From: Congregibacter brevis
GTDB lineage: Bacteria > Pseudomonadota > Gammaproteobacteria > Pseudomonadales > Halieaceae
Length of the DNA stretch: 64,000 bases
Reading direction: 5' to 3'
Assembly (NCBI RefSeq): GCF_045689245.1
Contig: NZ_CP136865.1
Span: 2,914,001-2,978,000, forward strand
Below the pieces are notes generated by a model. It searched no databases. It worked only from the letters and a program-made list of their open reading frames with translations, and had not been told where the DNA came from. Within the stretch, counting starts at the first letter, position 1. Every line of letters begins with the position of its first letter. Shown here one piece after another: positions 18,018 through 26,243 of the stretch. Both the position numbers and the translations under genes were made by a program.

Positions 18018-19193
18018 TTAAAAGTTGCGGGTATTGAAGGGTTGATATTGGTCACCCAGGCAATCTCTGCTCACGATGATCTTCATGACCTCTGAGCTTC
18101 CGGCGTAGACCGTAGAAATCTTCGCGTCGGTAAATTGCCGGGAGATCGGATACTCGTCCATGTAACCCGCGCCTCCATGCAGCTGAACACCAACATCCGC
18201 CACCTCGACCTGCAGTTCACTGGTCACGAGCTTAGCTTTCGCGGCATCTACCGCAGTGAGACATCCTCCGTTAAAAGCCACAACACACTGATCAACATAG
18301 TTCTGTGCAATATCTAGATCGGTACGCAGCTCCGCAAGCTTGAACTGGGTATTCTGGAAAGACGCCAGCGGCTTTCCAAAGGCCTTTCGTTCTTTGACAT
18401 ATTCACAGGTCAGGTCCCAGGACAACTGAGCCGCAGCCAAATAACCAACGGCGCCCATCAGACGCTCTTCCGCCAATCCTTCCATAAGGTAAAAGAATCC
18501 CTTGTGAGGCTCGCCGAGCACATTCTCTTTGGGCACACGCACGTCGTTGAAGAAGAGCTCCGCAGTGTCTTGTGCCTTGAGTCCCATCTTTTCAAGGTTG
18601 CGACCACGCTCAAAACCCTCCATACCACGTTCAACAAGAAAGAGCGTCATCGCATGAGGGTTATTCTCGGGGTCTGTCTTGGCCGCTACGATCACGACGT
18701 CTGCATTAATGCCGTTGGAGATGTAGGTCTTTGATCCATTGAGAACCCAGTGATCATCAGCTTCGACCGCTGTGCTGCGCATACCTGCCAAGTCGCTTCC
18801 CGCGTCCGGCTCAGTCATGGCAATAGCGAGTACCGTGTCTCCAGTGACACAACCCGGTAAGAACCGCTGACACTGTTCTTCGTTACCAAACCGCGTAAAG
18901 TAAGGACCCACAAGACGGCTGTGCAGTGAGTTGTACCAATCTCCAGCGCGCGCATAAGCGGTCTCTTCGATGATCACCTGTTCAAAACGAAAATCCGCGT
19001 CACCCATGCCGCCGTACTTTTCCTCAGGCCACACCATAAGAAACCCTCGCTCGCCGGCCTTGCGGAAAGCCTCCCGATCAACGATGCCGGCCTCTCGCCA
19101 AGCCTCCATATGTGGCACAATCTCGCTACTGAGGAATTTGCGATACGCATCGCGAAACATAACCTGCTCTTCTGTAAATGTGCGTGGCAACAT
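18018..19193 (-). CDS. Acyl-CoA dehydrogenase
   Basis: The 391-residue flavoprotein has the standard three-domain ACAD fold: IAMTEPDAGSDLAGM (residues 124-138), YVKERKAFGKP, and the C-terminal YAGSSEVMKIIVSRD. The position of the MCAD-type catalytic glutamate is alanine here (YAGSS), but Glu243 in GLAEERLM matches the helix-G base of isovaleryl-CoA and long-chain dehydrogenases. The enzyme is therefore expected to be active, with an IVD/LCAD-type geometry that often accepts branched chains. It is the first gene of the minus-strand acyl-CoA operon and diverges from the AraC-type regulator. Confidence 0.92.
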   Translation of the reverse strand: MLPRTFTEEQVMFRDAYRKFLSSEIVPHMEAWREAGIVDREAFRKAGERGFLMVWPEEKYGGMGDADFRFEQVIIEETAYARAGDWYNSLHSRLVGPYFTRFGNEEQCQRFLPGCVTGDTVLAIAMTEPDAGSDLAGMRSTAVEADDHWVLNGSKTYISNGINADVVIVAAKTDPENNPHAMTLFLVERGMEGFERGRNLEKMGLKAQDTAELFFNDVRVPKENVLGEPHKGFFYLMEGLAEERLMGAVGYLAAAQLSWDLTCEYVKERKAFGKPLASFQNTQFKLAELRTDLDIAQNYVDQCVVAFNGGCLTAVDAAKAKLVTSELQVEVADVGVQLHGGAGYMDEYPISRQFTDAKISTVYAGSSEVMKIIVSRDCLGDQYQPFNTRNF

Positions 19194-19256
19194 GGAAATC
19201 TCCTATCCAATGAGTCAATACAGCGCCGCAGTATGATTTTCGCGCCAAGGAGCAAC

Positions 19257-19269
19257 AATGACTGTCATT
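19257..19269. promoter_or_regulatory. Palindrome between acyl-CoA operon and araC-like gene
   Basis: AATGAC, one base, GTCATT forms a perfect 6+1+6 inverted repeat. It lies 63 bases before the acyl-CoA dehydrogenase start and about 10 bases before the regulator start, in the only divergent promoter region of the operon. It could be an operator, but AraC proteins usually bind direct repeats, so a different repressor (TetR- or GntR-type) is also possible. Confidence 0.4.
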
Positions 19270-19279
19270 AACAGAGAAA

Positions 19280-20341
19280 TTGACCCCAGATGACAGTGCT
19301 ATTCACACACGCTTTCAAGCTTCGCGGATTATTTCGTTGAGCGACGCTGCGAATAAGGTTTCCGTGTCCGTTCACTTTGCCAAGGCGATCCTGAAGCATT
19401 GCCTGGAAGCAGGTATCGATACGCAAGCTCTTCTTCGCGGACAGCGAATTCCTCCAAGACTACTGCATGAACCCCAGGCACGAATTAGCGTCCAGCAAGT
19501 GGCCGATCTGCAGACCAGCGCGATGCAGGCCCTAGGAGATGAAAGTCTTGGCTATGCCAACCGCGCAGTCCCCTTAGGTACCTGGGATATGATGTGCCAT
19601 GCAGTCATTACCGCCCAAACGCTTGGGCAGGCCCTGCATCGCTACTGCCGTTTTTTTGAACTCATGGGCGGTGGTATGCAACTGGAACTGAGCCTTGAAG
19701 GAGACGCCGCGAAGGTCAAGCTTGCGTCGCATGCGAGTGCTCACGGCGCCTATTTTTCTGAGCTGTGCCTACTTAACACTCATCGCTTTACTTGCTGGTT
19801 AGTGCAAGAGGAACTCCCACTACGCGAGGTGCACTTCCAGCACCCACCAAGCACCCGTGCTGCAGACTATCGTTTGATGTTTATGGGCAACCCCGTGAGC
19901 TTTGAACAAGAAGACGCCTGCCTGATTTTTGGTGCGTCTCTTCTAGAAAAGCCAGTCATGCAAACACCGGAGTCTCTCCGCCGCTACCTTATACACCCGG
20001 TATTGACGATGCTCACAACAAGCTATGACTTTAGCTGGACCGCCAGGGTTAGAGCGCAGCTACGTCAAAATTTGCTATTCATGCCCGAACTGACCGACGT
20101 CGCTGCAGCACTTGAGCTGCATCCACAAACATTGCGACGACGTCTGGCTGCCGAAGGCAACACTTTCAAACAGATTAAAAGTGATATTCGCCGTGATACG
20201 GCGCTGCATTTTCTCGGTAAGCGCGCTTTGAGCGTAGAAGAAGTCGCTCACCGCGCAGGCTTTTCTGAAGCGAGTGCATTCATACGTGCATTTAAAGGCT
20301 GGACAGGACTGACCCCTTACGCCTACAGAAAAGGATTATAA
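19280..20341 (+). CDS. AraC-family transcriptional regulator
   Basis: The 353-residue product has an N-terminal Arabinose_bd-type domain (residues about 30-215, as in OruR/ArgR-type regulators) and a C-terminal double helix-turn-helix. The second half shows LELHPQTLRRRLAAEGNTFKQIK and VAHRAGFSEASAFIRAFKGWTG, the classical AraC pattern. It faces the acyl-CoA operon across 86 bases and is the likely regulator of that operon, perhaps responding to an acyl-CoA or related acid. The start is uncertain: TTG at 19280 opens the frame. A nearby ATG at 19258 is in another frame and stops quickly. Internal GTG or TTG codons could also serve. Confidence 0.88.
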   Translation: MTPDDSAIHTRFQASRIISLSDAANKVSVSVHFAKAILKHCLEAGIDTQALLRGQRIPPRLLHEPQARISVQQVADLQTSAMQALGDESLGYANRAVPLGTWDMMCHAVITAQTLGQALHRYCRFFELMGGGMQLELSLEGDAAKVKLASHASAHGAYFSELCLLNTHRFTCWLVQEELPLREVHFQHPPSTRAADYRLMFMGNPVSFEQEDACLIFGASLLEKPVMQTPESLRRYLIHPVLTMLTTSYDFSWTARVRAQLRQNLLFMPELTDVAAALELHPQTLRRRLAAEGNTFKQIKSDIRRDTALHFLGKRALSVEEVAHRAGFSEASAFIRAFKGWTGLTPYAYRKGL

Positions 20342-20406
20342 CTGAGTGCAGACGTCCGTCACGTGTACTCCTGTAAGAGTTCAAATTAAGAGGTTCTGAT
20401 CAAGCT

Positions 20407-23274
20407 ATGCCATCTGTCCTTCGCATTTTGTTTCGCTGGTGTCTTCGCGGCTACCTGTTCTATCTCTTCCTCAGCCTCTTCGTGGCGTTACCGGCACTGA
20501 ACATCATGGTTCCACGGCTTACTCATGACGCTCTCAATCGAGAACTCCAGAGCGAGATACTGCTGTTCAACCCTTTCTCCCTGACCCTGGAGGCTCGAGG
20601 AGTTAGCATCGTCGAGCCCAGCGGACACACCCCACTCGGCTTTGAGTCCCTGGAGGTGAACTTGTCGCTCGAGAGTCTCTGGGAGCCAGGCATCGTCCTC
20701 GACAAATTCAGTGTTGAACAACTGGACATACACGTGCTCCGTCACGCGGCCGGTGAGTTTCACTTTGCTGATCTAATCGACGGCTCCGAGGAAACGGAGT
20801 CCGAAGAGCCGACTGAAGCACCTGGGATCACCATCCACGATTTGCTCATCGAAGCCCATACGATCAGGTTCACTGATGAAACGAAACCTGGACCGTACAC
20901 CACGGTACAACGGGACTTCAGAGTACGGACCCAGAACCTGACGACAGTGCCGGAGCGCCAAAGCGATGGAGATCTGGTACTTACCGGCGACGGCGGCGGA
21001 GAAATACGATGGAACGGCGAAATGGCTGTGGCCGCAGGCAACAGTCGCGGACGCGTGATTTTGGAGGGTATTGACCTCACTCCTGCGTGGCGTTACGAGG
21101 CTGATACGCTACCTTTCGTAGTCAACAGCGCCCGCTTAAGCGCAGCGTTCAATTACAGTGTCGATTGGGATGGTGACCTCAAGGCGACCCTGAGCGACAG
21201 CGAGATACGCCTAAAAAGAACCGACCTGCGCCCTGCGGACGCAGACAGCATTCCGAACACTTCGGTAATGCTTGAAGAAGTTGCGGTTACCGGTATTGCG
21301 ATGGACCTCGCAAAGCAGTTGGTGGATGTTAACGCAGTGACCATCGATGGCTTAAAAATCAGTGGTTACGATGAAGGAGGCGATCCGAGTCTGTTGGCGA
21401 TGTTTGGTATCAAGCCGGAGCAAGCAGACGTGAGTAGCCCCAAGACTGCTGCCGAAACAGCGGACAGCAACGAAACCGCTGACGGCGCTCCGTGGACCAT
21501 AAGCCTCTCCACATTCGATTTACAAAACAGTGAAGTCGCTTGGCGCACGAGCTATCTTGCTCCAGAGGTGATGCGACTATCACCGCTTTCCGTTGCGGTG
21601 CAGGAGGTGGCCTGGCCCGCAACGATGGAGTCTCCCTACCAGCTGTCGCTGGCGATTAATGACAACACAATGATCAAAGTAGCCGGCTTACTCAACATTG
21701 AGAGTGGCAGCGGTAGCGCAAAAGCCGAAGTCGCTCACTGGCCCCTTCCCTGGCTAAACCCCTTGGTAAATGAACAGGCCCGGGCACACATCGGACGCGG
21801 AGATTTTTCGTTGCAGTCCACGGTTAGTCTAAATGCTTTTGCGCCTGACAAGATTGAAGCTGCATTACAGATCAAAGATTACAGCACTGTCCTGGACGAA
21901 ACCGGGGAAGAAGCCTTTACCTTTGACATGCTGAGCTTGGATGGCATCGCGGCTGACGTACCAGGACAATCCCTAGTGATAGATAGCTTTACCCTTCAAC
22001 GCCCCTCTGGCTCTCTGCACATCCGTGAAGATGGCGTCATCAACGTGAATGGAATAGTACGCGGCGGACCGCAAGATGATGAAGGTTTAAACGAAGAGGT
22101 AGAAGTCGACTCTGATGCAGAGGACGCTGCATGGCGTGTTCAGTTGAGCAAGCTTAGTCTGCGTGAAGGGCGCCTCGACTTTGCAGACGCATCTCTCCCG
22201 CTGCCCTTCAAGACGCTCATTGATAGCGTCGAGGCGGATATAAAGGACATCGATACGGCGTCAGAGAAGCCACTCAATATGGAGTTCAAGGGCAGTGTAG
22301 ATGGCTACGCCCCGGTGGTGATACTTGGCAGCGGCAAGCCCTTCGCAGACCGTCGGGACGCTGAACTACGCTTCACCTTCAGAGGTATGGATATCGCAAC
22401 CATGTCGCCCTACTCTGGGACCTATGCGGGATACACGCTGGATAGCGGCACGCTGAGCCTGGATCTCCGCTACGCCCTCGACGGGCAGACGCTGGATGGC
22501 GACAACCGTATCGTCATATCGCAGATGGAGCTTGGGGAGCCCGTGGAAAGTGAGCTTGCCATCGATGCTCCGCTAAAACTCGGCATTGCATTACTCACGG
22601 ACAGCAAAGGCATTATCGACCTCTCCGTTCCTATTAGTGGGAATGTGGACTCGCCAGATTTTTCTCTCGGACCCATCATTGGCAGAGCGATCACCAACAT
22701 CATTGTAAAAGCCGTAACCGCTCCCTTCAGCCTGCTAGCGGGCCTTGTCGGTAGCGATGACGACCTTGAAAACATCGCCTTCACCCCGGGCAGCAGCGCC
22801 CTAGAAACAGAGGCTCAACGCTCTCTGGAGGCCTTGGGTACAGCGTTACTGGAGCGCCCTCAGCTAAATCTGCGCATAGCTGGTGGCACAGACCCCATCG
22901 CGGATAGCGCAGCGCTAAAAGAAAAGCTTTTGCGAGAAGAACTGGGTGCCCAGGGGATTAACGCTGCCATGATCGACGGGCAGAGCGAGGCGTTTATCAA
23001 TGAGTTGACCTCGCGCTACGAGGCCTTATCGTTAACCAACAGGTCCGAAGATGACGACTCTGAGGACATACCGGTAGAGCCCGCTACGATGTGGCAAACC
23101 CTTATCGATCAACGCACATTACCTAAGGTCGCCTTGCAAGATCTCGCTACGGAAAGAGCAGCAATTGCCAAACGAGAACTGGTAACAATCGGCGGGGTTG
23201 ATCCTGCACGCATTGCGATAAGCTTTGACGCCGAACTCGCCGCAAGCGGCGTGCAGATGATCGTAGACAGTTAA
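20407..23274 (+). CDS. DUF748 (AsmA-like) envelope protein
   Basis: The 955-residue product begins with a membrane segment (residues about 14-35), followed by a very long beta-rich periplasmic region with repeated LDL/FSL strand patterns. The end contains IAFTPGSSALETEAQRSLE and the LRIAGGTDP block typical of DUF748. This family belongs to the AsmA-like bridge proteins thought to span the periplasm and move or shape lipids between the two membranes. No substrate can be assigned. The stop is only two bases from the convergent ligase gene. No near neighbour suggests a dedicated partner. Confidence 0.88.
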   Translation: MPSVLRILFRWCLRGYLFYLFLSLFVALPALNIMVPRLTHDALNRELQSEILLFNPFSLTLEARGVSIVEPSGHTPLGFESLEVNLSLESLWEPGIVLDKFSVEQLDIHVLRHAAGEFHFADLIDGSEETESEEPTEAPGITIHDLLIEAHTIRFTDETKPGPYTTVQRDFRVRTQNLTTVPERQSDGDLVLTGDGGGEIRWNGEMAVAAGNSRGRVILEGIDLTPAWRYEADTLPFVVNSARLSAAFNYSVDWDGDLKATLSDSEIRLKRTDLRPADADSIPNTSVMLEEVAVTGIAMDLAKQLVDVNAVTIDGLKISGYDEGGDPSLLAMFGIKPEQADVSSPKTAAETADSNETADGAPWTISLSTFDLQNSEVAWRTSYLAPEVMRLSPLSVAVQEVAWPATMESPYQLSLAINDNTMIKVAGLLNIESGSGSAKAEVAHWPLPWLNPLVNEQARAHIGRGDFSLQSTVSLNAFAPDKIEAALQIKDYSTVLDETGEEAFTFDMLSLDGIAADVPGQSLVIDSFTLQRPSGSLHIREDGVINVNGIVRGGPQDDEGLNEEVEVDSDAEDAAWRVQLSKLSLREGRLDFADASLPLPFKTLIDSVEADIKDIDTASEKPLNMEFKGSVDGYAPVVILGSGKPFADRRDAELRFTFRGMDIATMSPYSGTYAGYTLDSGTLSLDLRYALDGQTLDGDNRIVISQMELGEPVESELAIDAPLKLGIALLTDSKGIIDLSVPISGNVDSPDFSLGPIIGRAITNIIVKAVTAPFSLLAGLVGSDDDLENIAFTPGSSALETEAQRSLEALGTALLERPQLNLRIAGGTDPIADSAALKEKLLREELGAQGINAAMIDGQSEAFINELTSRYEALSLTNRSEDDDSEDIPVEPATMWQTLIDQRTLPKVALQDLATERAAIAKRELVTIGGVDPARIAISFDAELAASGVQMIVDS

Positions 23275-23276
23275 GG

Positions 23277-24977
23277 TTAGACAGCATCGCTCAAAGACAG
23301 GGAGTCTTGGAGCGCGCGCTTTACGAACTTGCCGTTTGCATTCCTCGGCAGAGGCTCGTCTAGGAGCCAGATGTAACGCGGCACCTTGAAGGGCGCGACG
23401 ATGGCTTTGCAGTGCTCACGCAAGGCTGCGGCCTCGAGGGTCTCGCCGGGCTTCACATAAATTGCCGCCCCCACCTCTTCACCAAGGCGGTCATCAGGCA
23501 CTGAAAACACCACGCACTCGGCAACACTGTCGTGGCTGAACAAGGCATTCTCCACTTCGGCACAGTAAACGTTTTCGCCGCCGCGCAGGACCATATCTTT
23601 GGCGCGATCGACAAGATAGATAAAGCCGTCTTCGTCGATGTAAGCGATATCACCGGTACGGAACCAGCCGTCAACGATGCTTTCCGCAGTAGCTTCGGGT
23701 CGATTCAAATAGCCCTTAACAACTGGCGCGCCTCGCACCACGAGCTCGCCAATTTCATTTGCGGGTAAATCAGCGCCATCGCCATCAATACACTTGGCCT
23801 CAAATGTCGGCATCGCCGGACCCACGCTCGTGGGCCGATCAAGAAAGAACTCCAGAGCCACTGCTGCGATGATTCCTGATGTCTCTGTCAATCCATAGCC
23901 CGTGTTAGGTCGGGTCCCGGGCATAGCTGTCGGCACTTTTCCAACGAGATCAGGCTGCATTGCAGCTCCGCCACCGCCAATGGTCTTGAGGGACGAAACA
24001 TCGCGCTCCGCGAAATCAGGATGGATCATCAGCTCTCGCGTCATCATCGGTACGGCGCTAAAAGCTGAGATTTTCTCTTTCTCTATCAAACGCAGGGCCT
24101 CACCCGCATCCCACTTGTACATATGTACCAGACACCCGCCCACCAGGGTGGCGACGTGCGCTACACAGTTGTTAGCAGTGACGTGGAACAAGGGCGTGGC
24201 GACAAGCGCTCGAATCGGCGCATCGCTACCCGGAGCCGCCGGCTCTTCACCCGCGGCGTAGGCGAGAGCCCGAGGCTGCACAGAGTTGATGAAGGCCACG
24301 TTCATCACGTTGTTTACACAGCTACGATGAGTCAGCTGGGCTCCTTTGGGACGCCCGGTGGTTCCCGAGGTATAGAAAATACAGGCATCCGAGTCGGTAT
24401 CAATGTCTACATCGGGCATAGCTCCCTCGCCTGAGGCAAGAGAATCCCATGTTTGAGCCCAAGCAGACACATCACTCTTGGCTCGGACAGCTACTACCTG
24501 CATCTCGGCAAATTTTTCGCGAATCTCGTCGAAGCGCTGCAGCCGCTCCTCGTCGGCTATCAGTACCTTAGGAGCTGAGTCTTGAAGGGCATACTCCATT
24601 TCATGAGGCACCCACCAAGCGTTCATACCTACCGCAACCGCGCCCATGCTCGTGATAGCCCAATAGGCCAGCATCCACTCGGGGTAGTTGCGCATGGCTA
24701 TCGCCACACGGTCACCCGGTTCCACACCCATCTCCGAGAGGGCATGAGCAACCGAGGCTACGCGGCGATGAGCCTCGCTGTAGCTGATGCGCTCATCCTG
24801 ATAAATGAGGTAATCGTTATCGCCGTGTCCCGCGGAAGACAGCCAAAGGTCACGCAGCGAATTCGGTGCGTGCACATAGCTAAGAATTCCTACACCGTGG
24901 ACATCGGTGCGGTGAACTTCAAACATTTGTCCGGGAGAAGTGAATTCGCTCCAGGCTTTCTTTAGCTCTGCGTACAT
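23277..24977 (-). CDS. Acyl-CoA ligase (AMP-forming)
   Basis: The 566-residue product is an ANL-superfamily acid:CoA ligase, which makes an acyl-AMP and then an acyl-CoA. The phosphate-binding loop is IFYTSGTTGRPKGAQLTH, the adenine motif is GYGLTETSG, the hinge region is GWFRTGDIAYIDEDGF, and the catalytic lysine is in PRNANGKFVKRAL. Substrate is unknown; medium- or long-chain or bulky cyclic acids would fit the neighbourhood. It diverges from the ACAD10-like phosphotransferase gene across 209 bases that contain two hairpins. Confidence 0.92.
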   Translation of the reverse strand: MYAELKKAWSEFTSPGQMFEVHRTDVHGVGILSYVHAPNSLRDLWLSSAGHGDNDYLIYQDERISYSEAHRRVASVAHALSEMGVEPGDRVAIAMRNYPEWMLAYWAITSMGAVAVGMNAWWVPHEMEYALQDSAPKVLIADEERLQRFDEIREKFAEMQVVAVRAKSDVSAWAQTWDSLASGEGAMPDVDIDTDSDACIFYTSGTTGRPKGAQLTHRSCVNNVMNVAFINSVQPRALAYAAGEEPAAPGSDAPIRALVATPLFHVTANNCVAHVATLVGGCLVHMYKWDAGEALRLIEKEKISAFSAVPMMTRELMIHPDFAERDVSSLKTIGGGGAAMQPDLVGKVPTAMPGTRPNTGYGLTETSGIIAAVALEFFLDRPTSVGPAMPTFEAKCIDGDGADLPANEIGELVVRGAPVVKGYLNRPEATAESIVDGWFRTGDIAYIDEDGFIYLVDRAKDMVLRGGENVYCAEVENALFSHDSVAECVVFSVPDDRLGEEVGAAIYVKPGETLEAAALREHCKAIVAPFKVPRYIWLLDEPLPRNANGKFVKRALQDSLSLSDAV

Positions 24978-25011
24978 TTGCTCATCCTGTTTATTTTAAT
25001 TTGACCAGTAG

Positions 25012-25057
25012 CGGACTTGACGACTTTAGTCCGATCGCGGCTCAGGAGAATAGCCGC
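25012..25057. other. Two adjacent hairpins in a divergent intergenic region
   Basis: CGGACT at 25012-25017 pairs with AGTCCG at 25028-25033, and GCGGCT at 25037-25042 pairs with AGCCGC at 25052-25057. They sit between the divergent acyl-CoA ligase and phosphotransferase genes. There is no U tract. They could be leader structures or operator palindromes; the rest of this 209-base region shows nothing clear. Confidence 0.35.
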
Positions 25058-25186
25058 AGTTAACCGCAGTGACAACTTTTCGTAGCCGCCAGCGAAGGGC
25101 TCTAACCTTCTGTCCAAAAACATCGAATTGCAAGGAGAGACGAGCTGCTGCAAACTCGCTCGCTCGCATAGCGGTCAGAGTGAAGC

Positions 25187-26209
25187 ATGAGCACACAAAC
25201 CCTTGATATAGAAGCACTCCAAAAGTACCTGCACGACAAGTTGCCGGGCTTTTCCGGACAGTTAAAGGCTGAAAAATTTGCCGGCGGGCAGTCAAATCCC
25301 ACGTTTCTGTTAAGTGATGATTCACAGAAGTGGGTTCTTCGCAGAAAGCCACCAGGAGAGCTTTTAGCGTCGGCCCACGCGGTGGACCGTGAATATCGGG
25401 TAATGAGCGCACTGGGGGATACCGATGTCCCGGTAGCCAAGACGTATCTGCTTTGTGAAGACGAAAGCATTATTGGCTCGATGTTTTACATCATGGAGTA
25501 CCTCGAAGGCCGGGTCTTTTGGGACCCAGAGCTTCCGGAGGTGGACTCTGCTGAAGAACGTAGGGCCATCTACGAAGATATGAACCGCGTGCTCGCGGCG
25601 CTGCACAGTGTTAGGCCCGCAGATGTCGGCCTTGACGACTATGGCAGACCGGGTAATTACTTTGAACGCCAACTCGGTCGCTGGACCAAACAATACCGAG
25701 CATCAGAAACCGAGCACAGCCCAGCCATGGAGCGTCTCATCGAATGGTTGCCTGCGAACATGCCCGAAGACGACGGTCTCGTAAGCCTCGTACACGGTGA
25801 CTACCGACTGGACAACCTAATGTTCCATCCTACGGAGCCTCGGGTGATCGGGGTCCTTGACTGGGAGCTATCAACCCTGGGCCATCCCATGGCCGATCTC
25901 TCTTATCAGGTAATGGCATGGCAAATGCCGGCAGGAGACGGCTTACGAGGACTTACCGGCTGTGATCGTGGCGCACTGGGGATTCCTAGCGATGAGGAGT
26001 ACATCGCTGCCTATTGTGAACGCACGGGACGTACAGACATCGCGCATTGGAACTTCTATCTGGTGTTTTGTTTCTTCCGCCTGGCGGCGATCCTCCAAGG
26101 CGTGAAGAAGCGATCTCTTATCGGCACCGCATCCAGCGCAGAGGCAGATGCCAAAGGCGCGCTGGTGGAACCTTTGGCCGAAATGGGTGTTCGCTACATT
26201 ACTGCTTAA
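25187..26209 (+). CDS. ACAD10/11-like aminoglycoside-phosphotransferase family protein
   Basis: The 340-residue product has a kinase-like APH fold. Visible motifs are the nucleotide-loop-like FAGGQSNPTFLL, the catalytic block VHGDYRLDNLMFHP and the metal motif GVLDWELSTLGHP. Proteins of this type resemble the N-terminal kinase domain of human ACAD10/11, which phosphorylates 4-hydroxyacyl-CoAs so that they can be degraded. In a neighbourhood of acyl-CoA ligases and an acyl-CoA dehydrogenase, a role in hydroxyacyl-CoA catabolism is more plausible than antibiotic resistance. The stop codon lies inside a 15-base tandem repeat. Confidence 0.87.
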   Translation: MSTQTLDIEALQKYLHDKLPGFSGQLKAEKFAGGQSNPTFLLSDDSQKWVLRRKPPGELLASAHAVDREYRVMSALGDTDVPVAKTYLLCEDESIIGSMFYIMEYLEGRVFWDPELPEVDSAEERRAIYEDMNRVLAALHSVRPADVGLDDYGRPGNYFERQLGRWTKQYRASETEHSPAMERLIEWLPANMPEDDGLVSLVHGDYRLDNLMFHPTEPRVIGVLDWELSTLGHPMADLSYQVMAWQMPAGDGLRGLTGCDRGALGIPSDEEYIAAYCERTGRTDIAHWNFYLVFCFFRLAAILQGVKKRSLIGTASSAEADAKGALVEPLAEMGVRYITA

Positions 26210-26235
26210 TCAGCTGAACCTTAATCAGCTGAACA
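26206..26235. repeat. 15-base tandem duplication across a stop codon
   Basis: TTAATCAGCTGAACC at 26206-26220 is followed at once by TTAATCAGCTGAACA at 26221-26235, 14 of 15 bases identical. The first copy contains the phosphotransferase stop codon. Each unit includes the palindrome TCAGCTGA. It looks like a recent slippage duplication. Confidence 0.7.
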
Positions 26236-26243
26236 AGGGCTGA

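Noticed and set aside
18018..19193. Acyl-CoA dehydrogenase read as inactive because YEGT is YAGS
   Set aside because: The IVD/LCAD-type base Glu243 on helix G is present, so loss of activity is not implied.
19258..19290. Possible frameshifted N-terminus of the AraC-type regulator from ATG 19258
   Set aside because: That frame stops after 11 codons, and the regulator domain does not need the extra residues; the ATG lies inside a palindrome that explains it better.
25187..26209. Aminoglycoside resistance kinase
   Set aside because: The APH fold is shared with ACAD10/11-type acyl-CoA kinases and the neighbours are acyl-CoA enzymes; no resistance context.
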